A program made the position numbers and the translations under genes. The notes under the pieces are model-generated. The model did not search any database. It worked only from the letters and a program-made list of their open reading frames with translations, and had not been told where the DNA came from. From the NCBI GenBank assembly GCA_025093985.1, contig JACAAK010000007.1:1736001-1800000 (forward strand): 64,000 nucleotides of DNA. The letters are read 5' to 3'. The stretch's first letter is position 1, and every line of letters starts with the position of its first letter. Shown one piece after another: positions 44,806-56,707 of the stretch. Origin of the DNA: Calvatia gigantea (taxonomy: Eukaryota; Basidiomycota; Agaricomycetes; Agaricales; Lycoperdaceae).

Positions 44806-47800
44806 TCACTTTCCACTCATCAACATTTTCCGAAAGTCGTCTTGACCCCTCCCTGCGTCCCCAGCATTTCTGGAGCCATCTGCAGCGGTCACAGCGGAAT
44901 TTTTGGTTTTTCCGCCAGATTTCGCAAACCCTAGTCCTGCCTTCGGTCGAGAAACCCCTGCTCTTCTTGGAATGAACATTCCCCCCGCTTTCGGAGGGGG
45001 AGCGGATGAATCTTGTCGACCTTCCTCACTCAATCGCAGTGAGTGTCCATTGAACACAACTGGTTCTGTGCGAAGAAGTAACTTCCCTGCTTCCTGTTCT
45101 CCATACAGACTGTTCATTACGGTTCTGTCAGAAGAAAGGGTTTCGTACGCACCGCCGCACTTTCTAACTCAACAACCGCTTCATGCTTGTCTTCAAAAAC
45201 CTCCACACGTTTGATGGGTGCAATCTTCTCGAGCATCTGTTGTAATAACCCTTCTTGTGTATTGGGGGGCAGTCCGTGTATCCGCACTGAGCGTTGTCGG
45301 GTTTCTGCTGACCGTGTTAACCCTGTCTCATTGATTGTTCTGAGGAGGTTGTAAGTCATGGAGGACCTATACATGCCGCTTGTCTTACTTGTGTCTTGCC
45401 CGTACACGAGGATCTGCTAATGTCACGGCAATTCGGCGTCTTTTCAGCTCATAGTTATTTGCGGCCAAAGCTGCACGTGCGTCGTCCTGTTTAGACATGA
45501 GCATTATCCTCAATCACGGTCGCTGAGGGATAGGCATACCACATTTTCATACTCCACAAAAGCATATCCTCTCGCATGTCCACCATCTTCCGCAGCCACC
45601 CTGATATCCTTGATTTGGCCGTACTATTCACGGGGTCAATCGCAACTCTAATAAACACACCCATCGCACTCACAGTGCGAAAGACCTTCTCAAGGTCAGC
45701 CTTTCCAGTAAACTTGCTCAAGCCAGCTACGTATATCTCTCGCTCGTTTGCATCGCGATCCGTCCTTTCCTTCTTTCTTCCAGGATTGGACATATATACG
45801 TTGATCGGGCGGCCTGGTTCAAGTTCACGATTATGCAACTCTAGGGCGGCTTCTGCAGCAGCCTTTGAACATTTCCGGGATTGTTTAATCTCCCAAAAAA
45901 GGTGGCACGACCAAGGAAGCGGAATACTCACCGGAGAGGTATATTGAACATAGCAGAACCGCCGTGTCGCTTTGAACTTCTTACTTGGCCAGCGAACCTC
46001 GAATATCGTCCCATACTGTCAACATATGTTAGAAAGATTGCTAACGAAAGTAATATGATGGGAAGCCATGCCTTGCCAAACAAGTTTCGCATATATGGAT
46101 CGTCCGCCGATTCTGGGAAGTTCGTGACATATAGTGTTGATTTCCAAGCTAAGTGTACTGCGATTTCTTGTCCGCGTATCTTCTTCCTGTCTTTGGTCAA
46201 AGCGGCTGGGACGCTATCCTATGAAGATAAGAAGAAGATTTTTAGAAAATGAATTACCTCACAAAACCTGTGACTTACCCGCTCGTGGAACTCGACGGTG
46301 GCCACCAGAGCGCTGGGGAGAGGTGTTATTTTCACTTCCCGGACGTTTCCACACTGGGTGAAGGATCAGCCTGACGAATTCAAGCCTAAGGCAAGGTGCT
46401 TACATCTTTGAATAAGTTTACCAAATCACCGTCTACGACATCGCTCGGAAGATCTGCAACGAACACGGTACAATTCTCGCGATCTCTTTTCAGAGGCGGG
46501 GGAGTAGGCTCTGGGGGATGGGGCTCTGTCGGCACGAACGAACTCTACGGAGAGAAACACGCACCAGGTCCTTGCCTTCTTGCTGCTCTCGAGACCTGCA
46601 GGCTCCCCATCCGCTGTGCGCTTCGTGCCCCTGCTTTCCGCCTTAACATCTTGCCTTTCGATGTCGGTTTCCATAGGTGCCACAACGGTATTTGGTAATG
46701 CTTCACCCACATCGTTGGCACTGGTAACGCCAGTAGCTTCTTGTATAATTCCTACTGCCTGAGCGTCCAATTGCAACTGGTACCCAGCCTTTTCTGCTTC
46801 CTGTTCAACTCCGTCAATTTTATAAGAGGCGCAAAGAGAGATCATACCTTTGCTCTTCGGTCGTTATTGAGATACTGCGCTTTGAGCACCTTTTCCAAAC
46901 AGGTCTCCATGTCAGTGACGCTACCGTGGAGTTGCTCGAAGGATATCCACGCTTCCCATACTGCTTCTGGCCAATCGATTTGTTTCATGCAGATGTCGCT
47001 GAAGACATTTCGTGCTTCTTCATACTTGCGGTTCCTTCTATAACGGCATATTAGTACCTATAGTAAATGAGGGGATATAAGCCTACATAAGTGACTCTGT
47101 ATAGGCCATCCAGACGAGGTAATTTGATTTTTGTCGCTTGACGACTGCTTGCCATGTACTGAATGCACCATCTGGCATTTGTACTAGACGTTCATACTGC
47201 GTTGTCCAGGGCTCAGCTTACTCTCATCAAGCTTGTACAAAGAGATAGCCTACCACATCGGCAAGCATTTTCTCGAGTCGGAATCTTGTATCTCCGGCTT
47301 TTGCGACTGGTGTTGATGGATGAGGTCAAGGGTACGAAATATGATGAAAGAAAGGAGACAGTACTTTGCAGCACCATTTCGATTCCACTCTCAAGGATTC
47401 CGATCAGCGTTGCTAACCCATCCTCACCAGCTTTTCCACTTTCGATCCTCCTTCTTTCGTAGCCCGCTCTTGCGAGCACTACTTGAATGACTTGTTCTGG
47501 GTCCTGCTGCAAAACCTTGATGCCGAATGCCTTCGTGAAGACATCATGAACTGTTTCCTGTTCTTCTTGAGGCTCTCCTTCATCTTCAAGTGCGTTCTCG
47601 ACCCGCTCCTGCACCAAGGTGAGACGCCAACCCTAGTCAAACCAATAGAAAACTAACCAGCAATCTCATGTATCGTGCCCAGACTTCTCCTGACGCAGGG
47701 ACACTGCGTACCGCCCTTTGTAGTATTTGCAGCTCCTGGTCGAACCCCGCCTCACTAGATCGCTTTGCAATCGTTGAGGGTAGGAACACAACTCCAAAAA

Positions 47801-48992
47801 AGTAACAACTGACCGCAGCATCCAGATATCCTGTCCAAAATGATCTCAATGCCTCTTCTGCTCCAGGTTCACCTTTAAACCTCCTCGACGCAACCTCAGC
47901 GATGGCACGTTCGTATATTCCTCCCGCTGTGAAGAAATCGATCCGTTTAGCCCTCCACTCGCAAGCAATGTAGGCTCCATAGTTTTGTAGAGATGGGGAT
48001 TGGCGCTAAACAAGAGCTTGAGTCTCAAAAAAGAAACGAAGTACGGATAGGTACCAAAGCAACTTCAAACGGCTCCCTACGCTCCCATAGACGAACAGCA
48101 AGCCCACGCATTTTTGAGGCGGCTATCAGTAGACTCTCGTACTCGGTCGGGGACTTATAGTTAGTTGTGAATGATGAATAGGCTTGAAAAGTTTCGTCGT
48201 GATCTGTGTGATGTTCAGGAGGAGGTAGATATCCCTAGATATATTCTTACTTGAATGGGGTTGGTGCAAACGGCTAAGAAGGAATTGCTCAACGCGTTCC
48301 ACTGCCGAATCTCTAGGTAATTACTTAGTTTAACGAAAGCGGGAAACTATGGTCAGATACCTTTCACTTTGGGGTATCGCTGCAAGACGTTCAAGCTCCC
48401 AATCGCGTTGAATGTCCCATAACAAGGAGCTCTACATCATTAATTATGGTACCAAGAATATCAGAGTATGAGACAGGGATACCTGAGTCAGATGCTTTTG
48501 ACCTCTTCCAACCACGCGGCCGATGACCTCTCGGGTCCACCCCTCTGAGAACAGGTCTCCAAGATCAGCAGGTTTCATCTCTCTGTCTTCGCCATGGTAT
48601 TTCTCGTAGCGGTCAACAATGAACTGGAGGTGCTTTTGTAATAGTGGAACGGCTGATCAGTCATTAGCACTCCCAGTTGGTCGTGACTGCTGAGATGTAT
48701 GCTCACATAAGTAATCCCTTTCGGCGCGCTCATAGAGAGTGAGGAGTTCTTCTACACCTGCAGCAGTGTCCAAGTCCAAGACCTCTTCCTTCTGCTTGAT
48801 AAGAGGCAGCCACACGTGTTCAGGATCGGCAGCCAAAAACTCGGTCATCATTTCCAGAGCAGACTTGAGTTCAGAATCAAGCCCGGGGTCTGATCGTGCA
48901 AGTTGTATGTGGTGAATGTGCAGCGCCACATTGTGTGGCTCTTCTGCTATTTGGGAAAGGATATTGCTGAGAGCATTGAGAGAGTCGTCCAT
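44806..48992 (-). CDS. U4/U6 snRNP recycling factor Prp24/SART3
   Basis: This factor re-anneals U4 and U6 snRNAs after splicing. The N-terminal half (about 46850-48992) carries HAT helical repeats: PHNVALHIHHIQLARS, the repeat-like EELLTLYERAERDYL, and GGIYERAIAEVASRRF. A basic/acidic linker follows, then RRM domains: TVFVADLPSDVVDGDLVNLF (about 46400-46480), STLYVTNFPESADDPYMRNLF, REIYVAGLSKFTGKADLEKVF with ARGYAFVEYEN, and a weaker fourth with RSVRIHGLPPNT. The C-terminus has the Lsm-binding type end (DDFRKMLMSGK), preceded by a Gly/Ala/Pro-rich basic region. The start at 48992 (MDDSLNAL) fits the HAT N-terminus better than the more upstream 49070. It has many introns. The MATH-BTB gene starts about 105 bp downstream on the same strand. 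Confidence 0.9.
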
Positions 48993-49588
48993 GGCGTGTT
49001 GAATCTTGACAACAATCTCGCGTGCTGCTCGACGCCGACGGTCAAGAACGTCAATGCTCCGGCAGGTCACGTGGTAATTCAGTGCGGTACAGCCACCGAT
49101 TATCCCCGCTTGGAACCGAAAGAAGACCTAAGAAGGTGCATGACAGGCACTGCAGCCCCTGTTTGTGTTGTCCTCGACTTGCGCCTCCGCCTGCAAGCCT
49201 CAGTAGCTCGGAAAATGAAACGCAGAAAACCCCTTGTACAACAACGGGATAGCAGCTTGTTTTCGTCTGTGCGCGGTCACCATGCAAGGCTCACGCCCCG
49301 AGGTCGCGGAAGCCTGCAAGTTGAGGGCTGAGCCTCTGAGGTCATTCGAAGCACAGCACTGGGCCTCGGGCGTACAATTGGGAATTTCAGCGAAACGTAG
49401 TTCATAAACCCCCGATCCTCCGTGCCGAACGTCACTCAACCCTCCATTCCCAGCCGACTCGGATTCGCCAGTCAAATGGAAATGTCTTACCGAATCCTAT
49501 AAATTCCTCTCTCCTCCCCTTCTCTTGCTCAAGGATCCCTCTCCTGTGCCCCTCCTTTTTACGTCTCCCGTCTCCATAATCTTAAGCC
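48993..49588. promoter_or_regulatory. Divergent promoter region between Prp24/SART3 and the F-box gene
   Basis: About 600 bp lie between two outward-facing starts. Near the F-box gene there is a TATAAA at 49498-49503, followed by a strongly CT-rich block at 49505-49560, an arrangement common just upstream of fungal start sites. No open frame of interest lies inside. Confidence 0.55.
49498..49560 (+). promoter_or_regulatory. TATA-like box plus CT-rich block of the F-box gene
   Basis: TATAAA begins 91 bp before the ATG at 49589 and is followed by a pyrimidine-rich stretch. The layout matches known fungal core promoters, but no transcript start can be seen from sequence. Confidence 0.5.
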
Positions 49589-51201
49589 ATGCCTTCTGCA
49601 CTTCGAAAGACACAAGATCGCGCTTTGAATCTAAGTCGTTCCTTCGCCAATGCACTTAAGTCCAAGCTCATGGGTCCCTACCGGTGAGTCGATACATCCT
49701 CCCATAAAACGAAACTAAAGGTTAAACCACCAGTGCTTCAAGGTCGTCCCACCCATACATACTCCCAGATCGCGAAACCCAGACACAACACATCAGCCGA
49801 CCGAAACACCTTCGACGCGCCGCGGCAGTACCTGTGCCCAATTTCTACGATGGGCTTTATTGTTCGATCCACCGCCACTTTATCCACCGACTTCCCATCG
49901 AGCTACTTGCACACATATTTATCCTGGGTGCCGAAGACGACCCCCACCTTCCACTCTCCGTTTCCCAGGTTTGCCGATCCTGGCGACATGTTGCACTCTC
50001 GACACCCTCCCTTTGGCGCCGCATCGTTTTGAGCCCGCATGAACACATGTGGAGAGAACGCATACGTCGTGCACGCGCCTGTACCCTTGACATTGAGCTG
50101 CTCCCTACGGCTCTAGCACCTATACGTCCACGCCCCCTCCATTACTATCCCCGCAGGCAACTGGATTTTTACTCCGTGCAATGGCTCATGCAGATAGCCT
50201 TACCTCATATACACCGATGGCGCTCCCTGGAGGTCATCTTTATGGAACAGTCTCCATATTTATTGAACGCCGCTCTATCCTTCTTGGCCGAGCTTCCTTC
50301 TCCCCCTTCCCTACGGGAGATCACCTTAATTCATCGCCTCAATGAAGACCCGCAGCCATTCATCTTATTCAATGGATATACCCCTTCCCTCAGGAAGCTC
50401 GTAGTTGACGGTCTCAGGATGGCACTGTTTCCAGATATGTTTACCAACCTTACATTTTTCGATTACACACACCATCGATTTAGTACCGGCTCTGAAGCCA
50501 TCCACGAGATCCTTTCCCTTCTCTCTCTCTCTCCCAAGCTGATCTCCCTTCGTTTACTCTTTCCTCATCAGTTTACAGACCTCACTTCCGTGTATCATAA
50601 ACCTCCCCGACCTAATTCCCGGATACCTCTCATCTCCCTCAACCAGTTACAGCTGGCGGTCGATCCCAATTCCTCTGATATCCCTTACGAGCTAGCACTT
50701 CTTCTAACCCACCTATCGACACCCGTCCTGCACACGCTCAAGCTCACCGACCCCCACCGGCGACAGGTTCCTTTTCCCAACCTCAAGTCATTTTTCTGGA
50801 TGTACGCGATTCCAAGGTCCTTACGTTTCATTCATATCGAAGGAGGATGGTATGATTCAGGGATGATCGATCCCATAGTTAAATCGCTACCCAGATTACG
50901 CAAGGTGATTGTCCGCCGAGGAGGGAGAGGGTCCGAGAGGGTGGTCTACCACGAAACCCAAGCGGGGACTCTCCGGAGAAGTGATACATCCCACCGCAAA
51001 GCTCATAGGAGCGCAGGAAGGGTTGTTGATCCTGTGGCTCCTCAGATGAATGGGTCCGTGAGCTATCAGGATCGCAGTACGCTTTCGCGCCGACATGGAG
51101 AACGAGAGCGACAAAGGGTTGCCACATACCCGTATGGTGTCCAAGCCCCTTCTATTTATCGATCAATAACGACCTCTGTACGGACTGGCGGAATGCGCTG
51201 A
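49589..51201 (+). CDS. F-box protein of agaric type
   Basis: F-box proteins bind Skp1 and recruit substrates to SCF ubiquitin ligases; agaric genomes hold large families. Exon 1 (49589-49683, MPSALRKTQDRALN) joins exon 2 from 49734 through a 50-nt intron, adding about 80 residues before the 455-residue downstream frame. The F-box is HRLPIELLAHIFILGAEDD, then LSVSQVCRSWRHVALSTPSLW, the form common in basidiomycetes. The rest has irregular leucine-rich repeat-like stretches (LREITLIHRL, LRKLVVDGLRM, LISLRLLF). The C-terminus is Arg-rich and low in complexity. Substrates are unknown. The total length, about 520 residues, is typical. Confidence 0.85.
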
Positions 51202-51649
51202 CTTGGATGTACATTGTACTCTTATTATGACTTTTGTTATTTAAGTTACGTACCAACCCACACTCCTTGTTGTCTCTATTAATGCGTTGTATATATCGTC
51301 ACTCCTTTGTTCCAAATTTACACATATCAACTATGAATCTCACAGTCAACCATGTGCATAAGAGCTTGATCCCGATTCTACCTATCCAGTCTTACAACAC
51401 CCAACCGTTGTGGCCGTGATTCCTCTGCGGACCGTTACCCCGAGCTAGCCGGTAGACCTCACGGACCGTCGACATATCACGCCCCTCAACCGATACCAGT
51501 ATGGTTTCAAGGTCTGGAATAACAGGATTGGGCTTCTGTGAATTTGTTATCGCACCTTTTTCCCTTGATCTTTTCTCTGTTTCAACAAGGTCCCAAATAT
51601 CGCTCCTCCCCTGACAAATTTACCGGTCAAGGACAACCCTTGAAGCTTG
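51202..51649. other. Intergenic region upstream of the dehydrogenase gene
   Basis: AT-rich sequence near 51230-51300 is likely the F-box gene's 3' end; the rest should hold the SDR promoter. Nothing else is recognised. Confidence 0.45.
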
Positions 51650-52784
51650 ATGGCTCAAAATCGTGATTCGTTCATCCCAAACAACCTTTTCGGTCTTGAG
51701 GGTCGGATCGCACTCGTTACGGGAGGGGGAACCGGTATCGGTTTGATGATCGCCCATGGACTGTCTGCCGCCGGTGCCAAAGTTTATATCACCGGCAGGA
51801 GGCTCGATGTTTTGGAGAAAGTCGCGGCAGACTGGAACCAGAAAAGTAAAGGAGGTCAAGTCATCCCGTGAGCGGATTGCACTTGGCACAGAGAGACGCG
51901 ATATTAATACAGGATAACAGTTTACAGATGGACGCTACGAACAAGGAAAGCATCCTGTCCGTAAAGAAGATTATTCAAGAAAATGAAGGCAAGTTGCATG
52001 TGTTGGTAAATAAGTTAGTTTGCGGCCCGTGCAGGGTAATCATGCGTGTACCATGCGGAGACTGATTATGGCCGCCCCGCAGTGCAGGTCAAGTTGGTCC
52101 TGTTTCCCGGTTTATGGAGAATCCGTCTGCGCCGGAGCGCAAGGACGCAGAATCCTTGGGAGTCGGGTTGTTCAATGAATCACTAGAAGGATGGAGTAAC
52201 CTGTATGCGATCAACACCTTCTCCATTTTCTTCGTTACTACGGCCTTCTTGGGCTTGCTAGCAAAAGGATCGGAGGATGCTGAAAATTATTGGAGCAGCG
52301 TCATCAACGTCACCAGCATCAGTGGCCTTGTCAAGGTGTCCCAAAACCATGTAAAGTTTCAAACTTTTTTTGTGAGATAGAAAATAGCTGAAATTTGTTG
52401 ACCAGTTCTGCTACAACAGTGCCAAGGCTGCAGCCTCCCACTTGACGAAGCTGCTTGCAACAGAAATTGCGTTGAAGAACATACCGGTTCGTGTAAACGC
52501 AATCGCACCGGGTGTTTACGCGTCGGAGATGACGTTTGACGAAATCACTACCAAAGAACAAGTAGATCGAATAGGCAAAGGTGTTGCGTCCACGCCCATG
52601 GTACGCGGTGGAACGTGAGTGGTGTCTAAATTTATACCCGGGCTTCGCTGTTCATGCTTTGCTTAGAGAAGAAGAGATGGCCGGGACAGCTGTGTATTTG
52701 GCCTCCAAGGCTGGAGGATATATGACAGGTCAGGAGATGGTCATTGACGGTGGTTATATCGCTGTCAATCCTTCGGTTCTATGA
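51650..52784 (+). CDS. Short-chain dehydrogenase/reductase
   Basis: A classical SDR oxidoreductase using NAD(P). The start at 51650 gives MAQNRDSFIPNNLFGLEGR, then the cofactor motif VTGGGTGIG and TGRR, whose Arg residues suggest NADP preference. After the first intron (ending near 51921; the frame resumes PLQMDATNKES) come NKSAGQ, the catalytic Ser region INVTSISG and the YNSAK motif with catalytic Tyr and Lys. The substrate loop is VRVNAIAPGVYASEM. The C-terminus ends YMTGQEMVIDGGYIAV. The catalytic residues look intact. Family resemblance is to 3-oxoacyl-ACP reductase/RhlG-like fungal SDRs, but the substrate cannot be set. Five exons, about 300 residues. Confidence 0.87.
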
Positions 52785-53790
52785 GCCTGCAGACGGCCGG
52801 GGACCGATGAAATGAGGGATCCTCATCACTTTTTGTTCTATTTTTATCCCGCGGTCGATAGCAAAGTCTGTGTTATGAGCGAACCGGTGTTTTGAATCAC
52901 CGTCACGGTGCCGGTAATCTGAAGAAGTAATTTTTTGTGTTGGCTTGAGGTTGATTGGGTCTTTATCATGTCTGGGAGAAAAAAATCCAAAAGTGGGGTA
53001 TTTGGCTCCCTTGTTTGGCATAGCTATGGCACAATGAAAAGCTGAAGAGCGCCCGAGTGTTGTTGGTCGATCATTGGGTTAAGGTCTGGAAGTAGAAGTG
53101 TACAGGGCTCCATCTGGCAATCTTAGCAATGGGATCACAGCGTCCTACTTGGCAGTTCTCTGCTGGCGTGTCAATCTGTCTGCCACGCAGCCGACCTGAG
53201 CTTTGCGCCCAAGGAAGCCAACTTTATTTCCCTTACCCTTTTAATCCTCCTCTGCACTGGTATCGCCGCAGCTGGAACAGCAGCATATGGGTGGGGGCAC
53301 GTAACTCGCACTGTTGAGTTTGCTTGGCTCATGGAACCCTCGGCCAGCTGGAGCCTGTGTGGGCGGTGAAAAGGTCTTGTTGGCATCCGTTTTTTGACGG
53401 TTGGACGGTGTGGTATTCGGGGCAGGTGTCGCCTGTAGTCAGGGTTGAGTATCACGTTTTATTGTTCAAATGGAGGAATCAAATCAAAGTTCAACATGAG
53501 CGCTTAAGACGGCACCTGTGTGGTGTGTTGCCACCAGAGGTCTGGTCCTGGCCCGGAAAATGAATTCCAAGTGCCCCGTCTTGAAAAGGGATGCATGCTC
53601 CACGGCCTTGCGGCACCGGCAAGTAATCTACGAGTAGTGTGGAATTTAAAAATACAAACGGGTGATTGAAGTGGAGATTTGGCCGAAGTGTCCATCGAGT
53701 GGTACGCGTGAGAAGTCGTGGCCCTTCCCTCTTCCTCCCAAGTTGGAAGATTGGGCGCTGCGGTTATTTTCTTTACCTCCGTCCCCTACC
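52785..53790. other. Intergenic region upstream of the Kre6/Skn1 gene
   Basis: About 1 kb separates two plus-strand genes. An open frame runs into the Kre6-like gene from 53662, but the region before 53791 lacks family features, so I treat it as leader. No repeat or RNA gene was seen. Confidence 0.45.
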
Positions 53791-56156
53791 ATGTCTCGTC
53801 CCCATCGCCGTCATTCACGACAACCGCAACCTCAGCAACCTCAGCATTACGCAGCAGTCCCACAAAGTAGTCCAGGTCGACGCGGGAGCCATTCCAGTCA
53901 ACAATATCACCATCCGTATCAACAGCACCAGCCCCAACAGCAACCCCAGCCTCAATACCAGCAGTACCAGCAATACCCACAACAATACCAGCAGCAACCA
54001 CAGTATGTTTCTCAAGTTGGCGGCCCGAGATCGCCACCGCCTCAGTCGCCGGCCGTGCAAAGCAGGCATAATAGTCGAACGTCGGGGAAGTCAAACCTCG
54101 CAATGGGCGTGGCGAGTGGGTCAATCGGTGCAGGGTATGGTCCTTATTCTGTAGGTCTCAATGCTGTATTTTATATCGCGTTGACGGCGCTGATTTGGTC
54201 ACTTAGTACAACGCAACCGAAGCGACAGCAGGGATGTATACAACCTCACGATTTAGCAACGCTCCGTCAGAAGCGTCTCTAACCACTTCAAACCCCTCTT
54301 ACGAAAAAGCACCCGTTCCAATACCGGCTCCAGTACCGATGCCGATGCCTACAACGCAGTCAATGCCACAGTACCTGTATGACAAGGATCCTGATCTCGA
54401 CGATGCATTACACGATCCTGGCCCAGATCCCTCGTTTGATTCGTGTACAATATTCTCAGCTAGAGGATGGGTCAATGTCATGACACTTGTCATCATTGTG
54501 GTTGGGTTGATCACACTTTTTGCGGGATATCCCATCATTTGGTACTTCGCGCACCCTCGACGTATCGGTCCAGGTTTCAACGTTGGTGGAATCAATGGGA
54601 CGGGCCAGATTCCAGACCTCAGAATCCCTTCCCTCATAGATCCCGACACCCCAGCGAGCGTATACTCTCGCACAGGGAACGATGGGAAGAAGTACAGTCT
54701 TGTTTTCAGTGATGAATTTGAGACGGAAGGAAGGACGTTCTATCCTGGCGAAGATCCATATTGGGAGGCTGTCGACATGCATTACTGGTGCGCTTATTCC
54801 AGGCTTCCATGTGGATTTTGAGCTTAAATTAGCGCAGGCCCACTGGAGATCTGGAGTGGTATGATCCGAGCGTAAGGTTTTTTCCGGTCCCCCCTCGACT
54901 TCGTGCTGTCTGACCGCTTTTTACAGGCCGTTACGACCAGCAATGGTAAACTGGTTCTTACAATGACCGAAAAAACGAGCCATAACTTGAACTTTGAAAG
55001 CGGTACCGTGTTCCCACACAACCTCAGTGAATGGAACCTCACACCATTTTTTTGGTAGGGATGATAACTTCATGGAATAAGTTTTGTTTCAACACAGGCT
55101 TTGTGGAAATGTCAATTAGTATGCCCGGCTCTCCCAAAGCGCCAGGTCTATGGCCAGGTTTGTACATTCTTCCGTTTCTTTCCAGCATCTGACCTTGGTT
55201 TGCAGGCGCCTGGTCTCTTGGAAACTTGGTAAGCAACCCTTAACAGCGGTTTTCTTCCTTTTCAAACCATATCTCAGGGAAGAGCTGGTTACGGAGCTAC
55301 GACAGAGGGAATGTGGCCCTACAGTTATGATACTTGTGATCTGGGGACGTTCCCTAATCAAACTGCTCGAGATGGCACTCCACAGGCGGCAGGGACAGGT
55401 TCGGATTCGGGCGGTCCTCTCAGTTTCCTTCCCGGACAGAGACTTTCGGCATGTACATGTCCGGGATCCGACCATCCCGGGCCTAGTAATACCATAGGAC
55501 GAGGCGCTCCAGAGATTGACATCATCGAAACTCAGGTGGATGTCTCAAGATTCGTTGGCCAGGTGTCCCAGAGTTATCAATGCGCCCCTTACAACTATAA
55601 ATATGAATTCGATGACACGGAACCGGCGACGAAGATCTATAACCCTGGTATTACGCAATACAACTCCTATAAGGGAGGTATCTACCAGCAAGCCATCTCG
55701 GCGTTGACGGATATTGACGCATCGGTTTACAACGACACGGCATATGCTTCTTATGGTTACGAGTGGTGGTATGACTCGAAACGGAGAGGCGACAGCTTCA
55801 TCACTTGGTATAGTAATGGTGCGCCGACATGGACAGCAACGTCTGCTACCACTCCTGCAGATCCAATATCTCAAATTGGTCCTCGATTGGTACCAGAGGA
55901 GCCAATGGTGCGTCCTCCTGCGAATAATGCTACTCCACTAATGCTGATTATCCTTTAGTATCTCATCATGAATCTAGGGCTTGCACCCCATTTCCAGTTG
56001 CAGGACTACAAACATATGCAGTTCCCAGCAAAAATGTACATTGACTACGTCCGCGTGTACCAGCGCGAAGGCGTGAAAAATGGAGTCACGTGTGATCCTC
56101 CAAATCGACCCACAAGCGACTACATTGAAAAGTTTGTTGCCTGTTTTCCGCGTTGA
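53791..56156 (+). CDS. Beta-1,6-glucan synthesis-associated protein (Kre6/Skn1, GH16)
   Basis: Kre6/Skn1 proteins are type II membrane proteins of the ER/Golgi needed for beta-1,6-glucan in the cell wall. The N-terminus ([13 protein letters not shown]) is a cytosolic tail, very rich in Gln, Pro and Tyr. A single membrane segment, [26 protein letters not shown], lies near 54475-54555. The lumenal GH16-like domain has [37 protein letters not shown] and [19 protein letters not shown]. The acidic core [13 protein letters not shown] holds the putative catalytic Glu residues. The C-terminus has [10 protein letters not shown] and ends CFPR, with a late Cys pair. Introns were traced through [14 protein letters not shown]-type and LGNLGRAGY junctions. 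The assignment is firm. Confidence 0.93.
53930..54010 (+). repeat. CAG/CAA-rich low-complexity tract in the Kre6 N-terminus
   Basis: Imperfect repeats of CAG, CAA and TAC codons encode Gln- and Tyr-rich sequence (QYQQY units). It lies in the cytosolic tail of the Kre6-like protein. Confidence 0.8.
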
Positions 56157-56707
56157 TTCTGTAAACTGAAGCAAGATATACACAGACATATCCAAGCATA
56201 TACGAACCCCAACCTAACTACCTGGGCTCAGGCAGGAAATACCTTCCCTCGGAACCGTCTTTATGATGGTTGCTGATATGCATGACTTTTACGAACTAGT
56301 CCTTTTTCATGGATCACGATTTGTCGTGATTTATTCTCATGCCCCTCCTTCAGGGTGACTACCCTGGGGTTCTCTAAGGACTTGTTACTTTGTTAATCTT
56401 TTAAAGCCTTTTTACGCTTTCCCCAGGGGCTGTATTTTTGACAGATGTTATGGATACATACAGGCGACATGACTTACGGGCCAATTCCTTCGCATAATCT
56501 AGGTGTACGGATGTCAGTAAAGTTGGGCATGTGATATTTGTTGAGCACAAAAGTTTTTGAAAGGCATTGTGGTCGTGATCAGTAGCTAGATGTTCAATAG
56601 ACTGTATAGCATCGGACTTTGAGTAGACTGCGTGCACGACGACTGGAATGTAGTGGCCCGTGGGGCCTGCCATTTCGGGAAGTGCCGACCAACTCCTCCC
56701 CCTTTGC
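56157..56707. other. Intergenic region upstream of the SUMO protease gene
   Basis: This lies between two plus-strand genes. Small open frames on both strands have no family resemblance. A T/C-rich block occurs near 56320-56420. Nothing else was recognised. Confidence 0.45.
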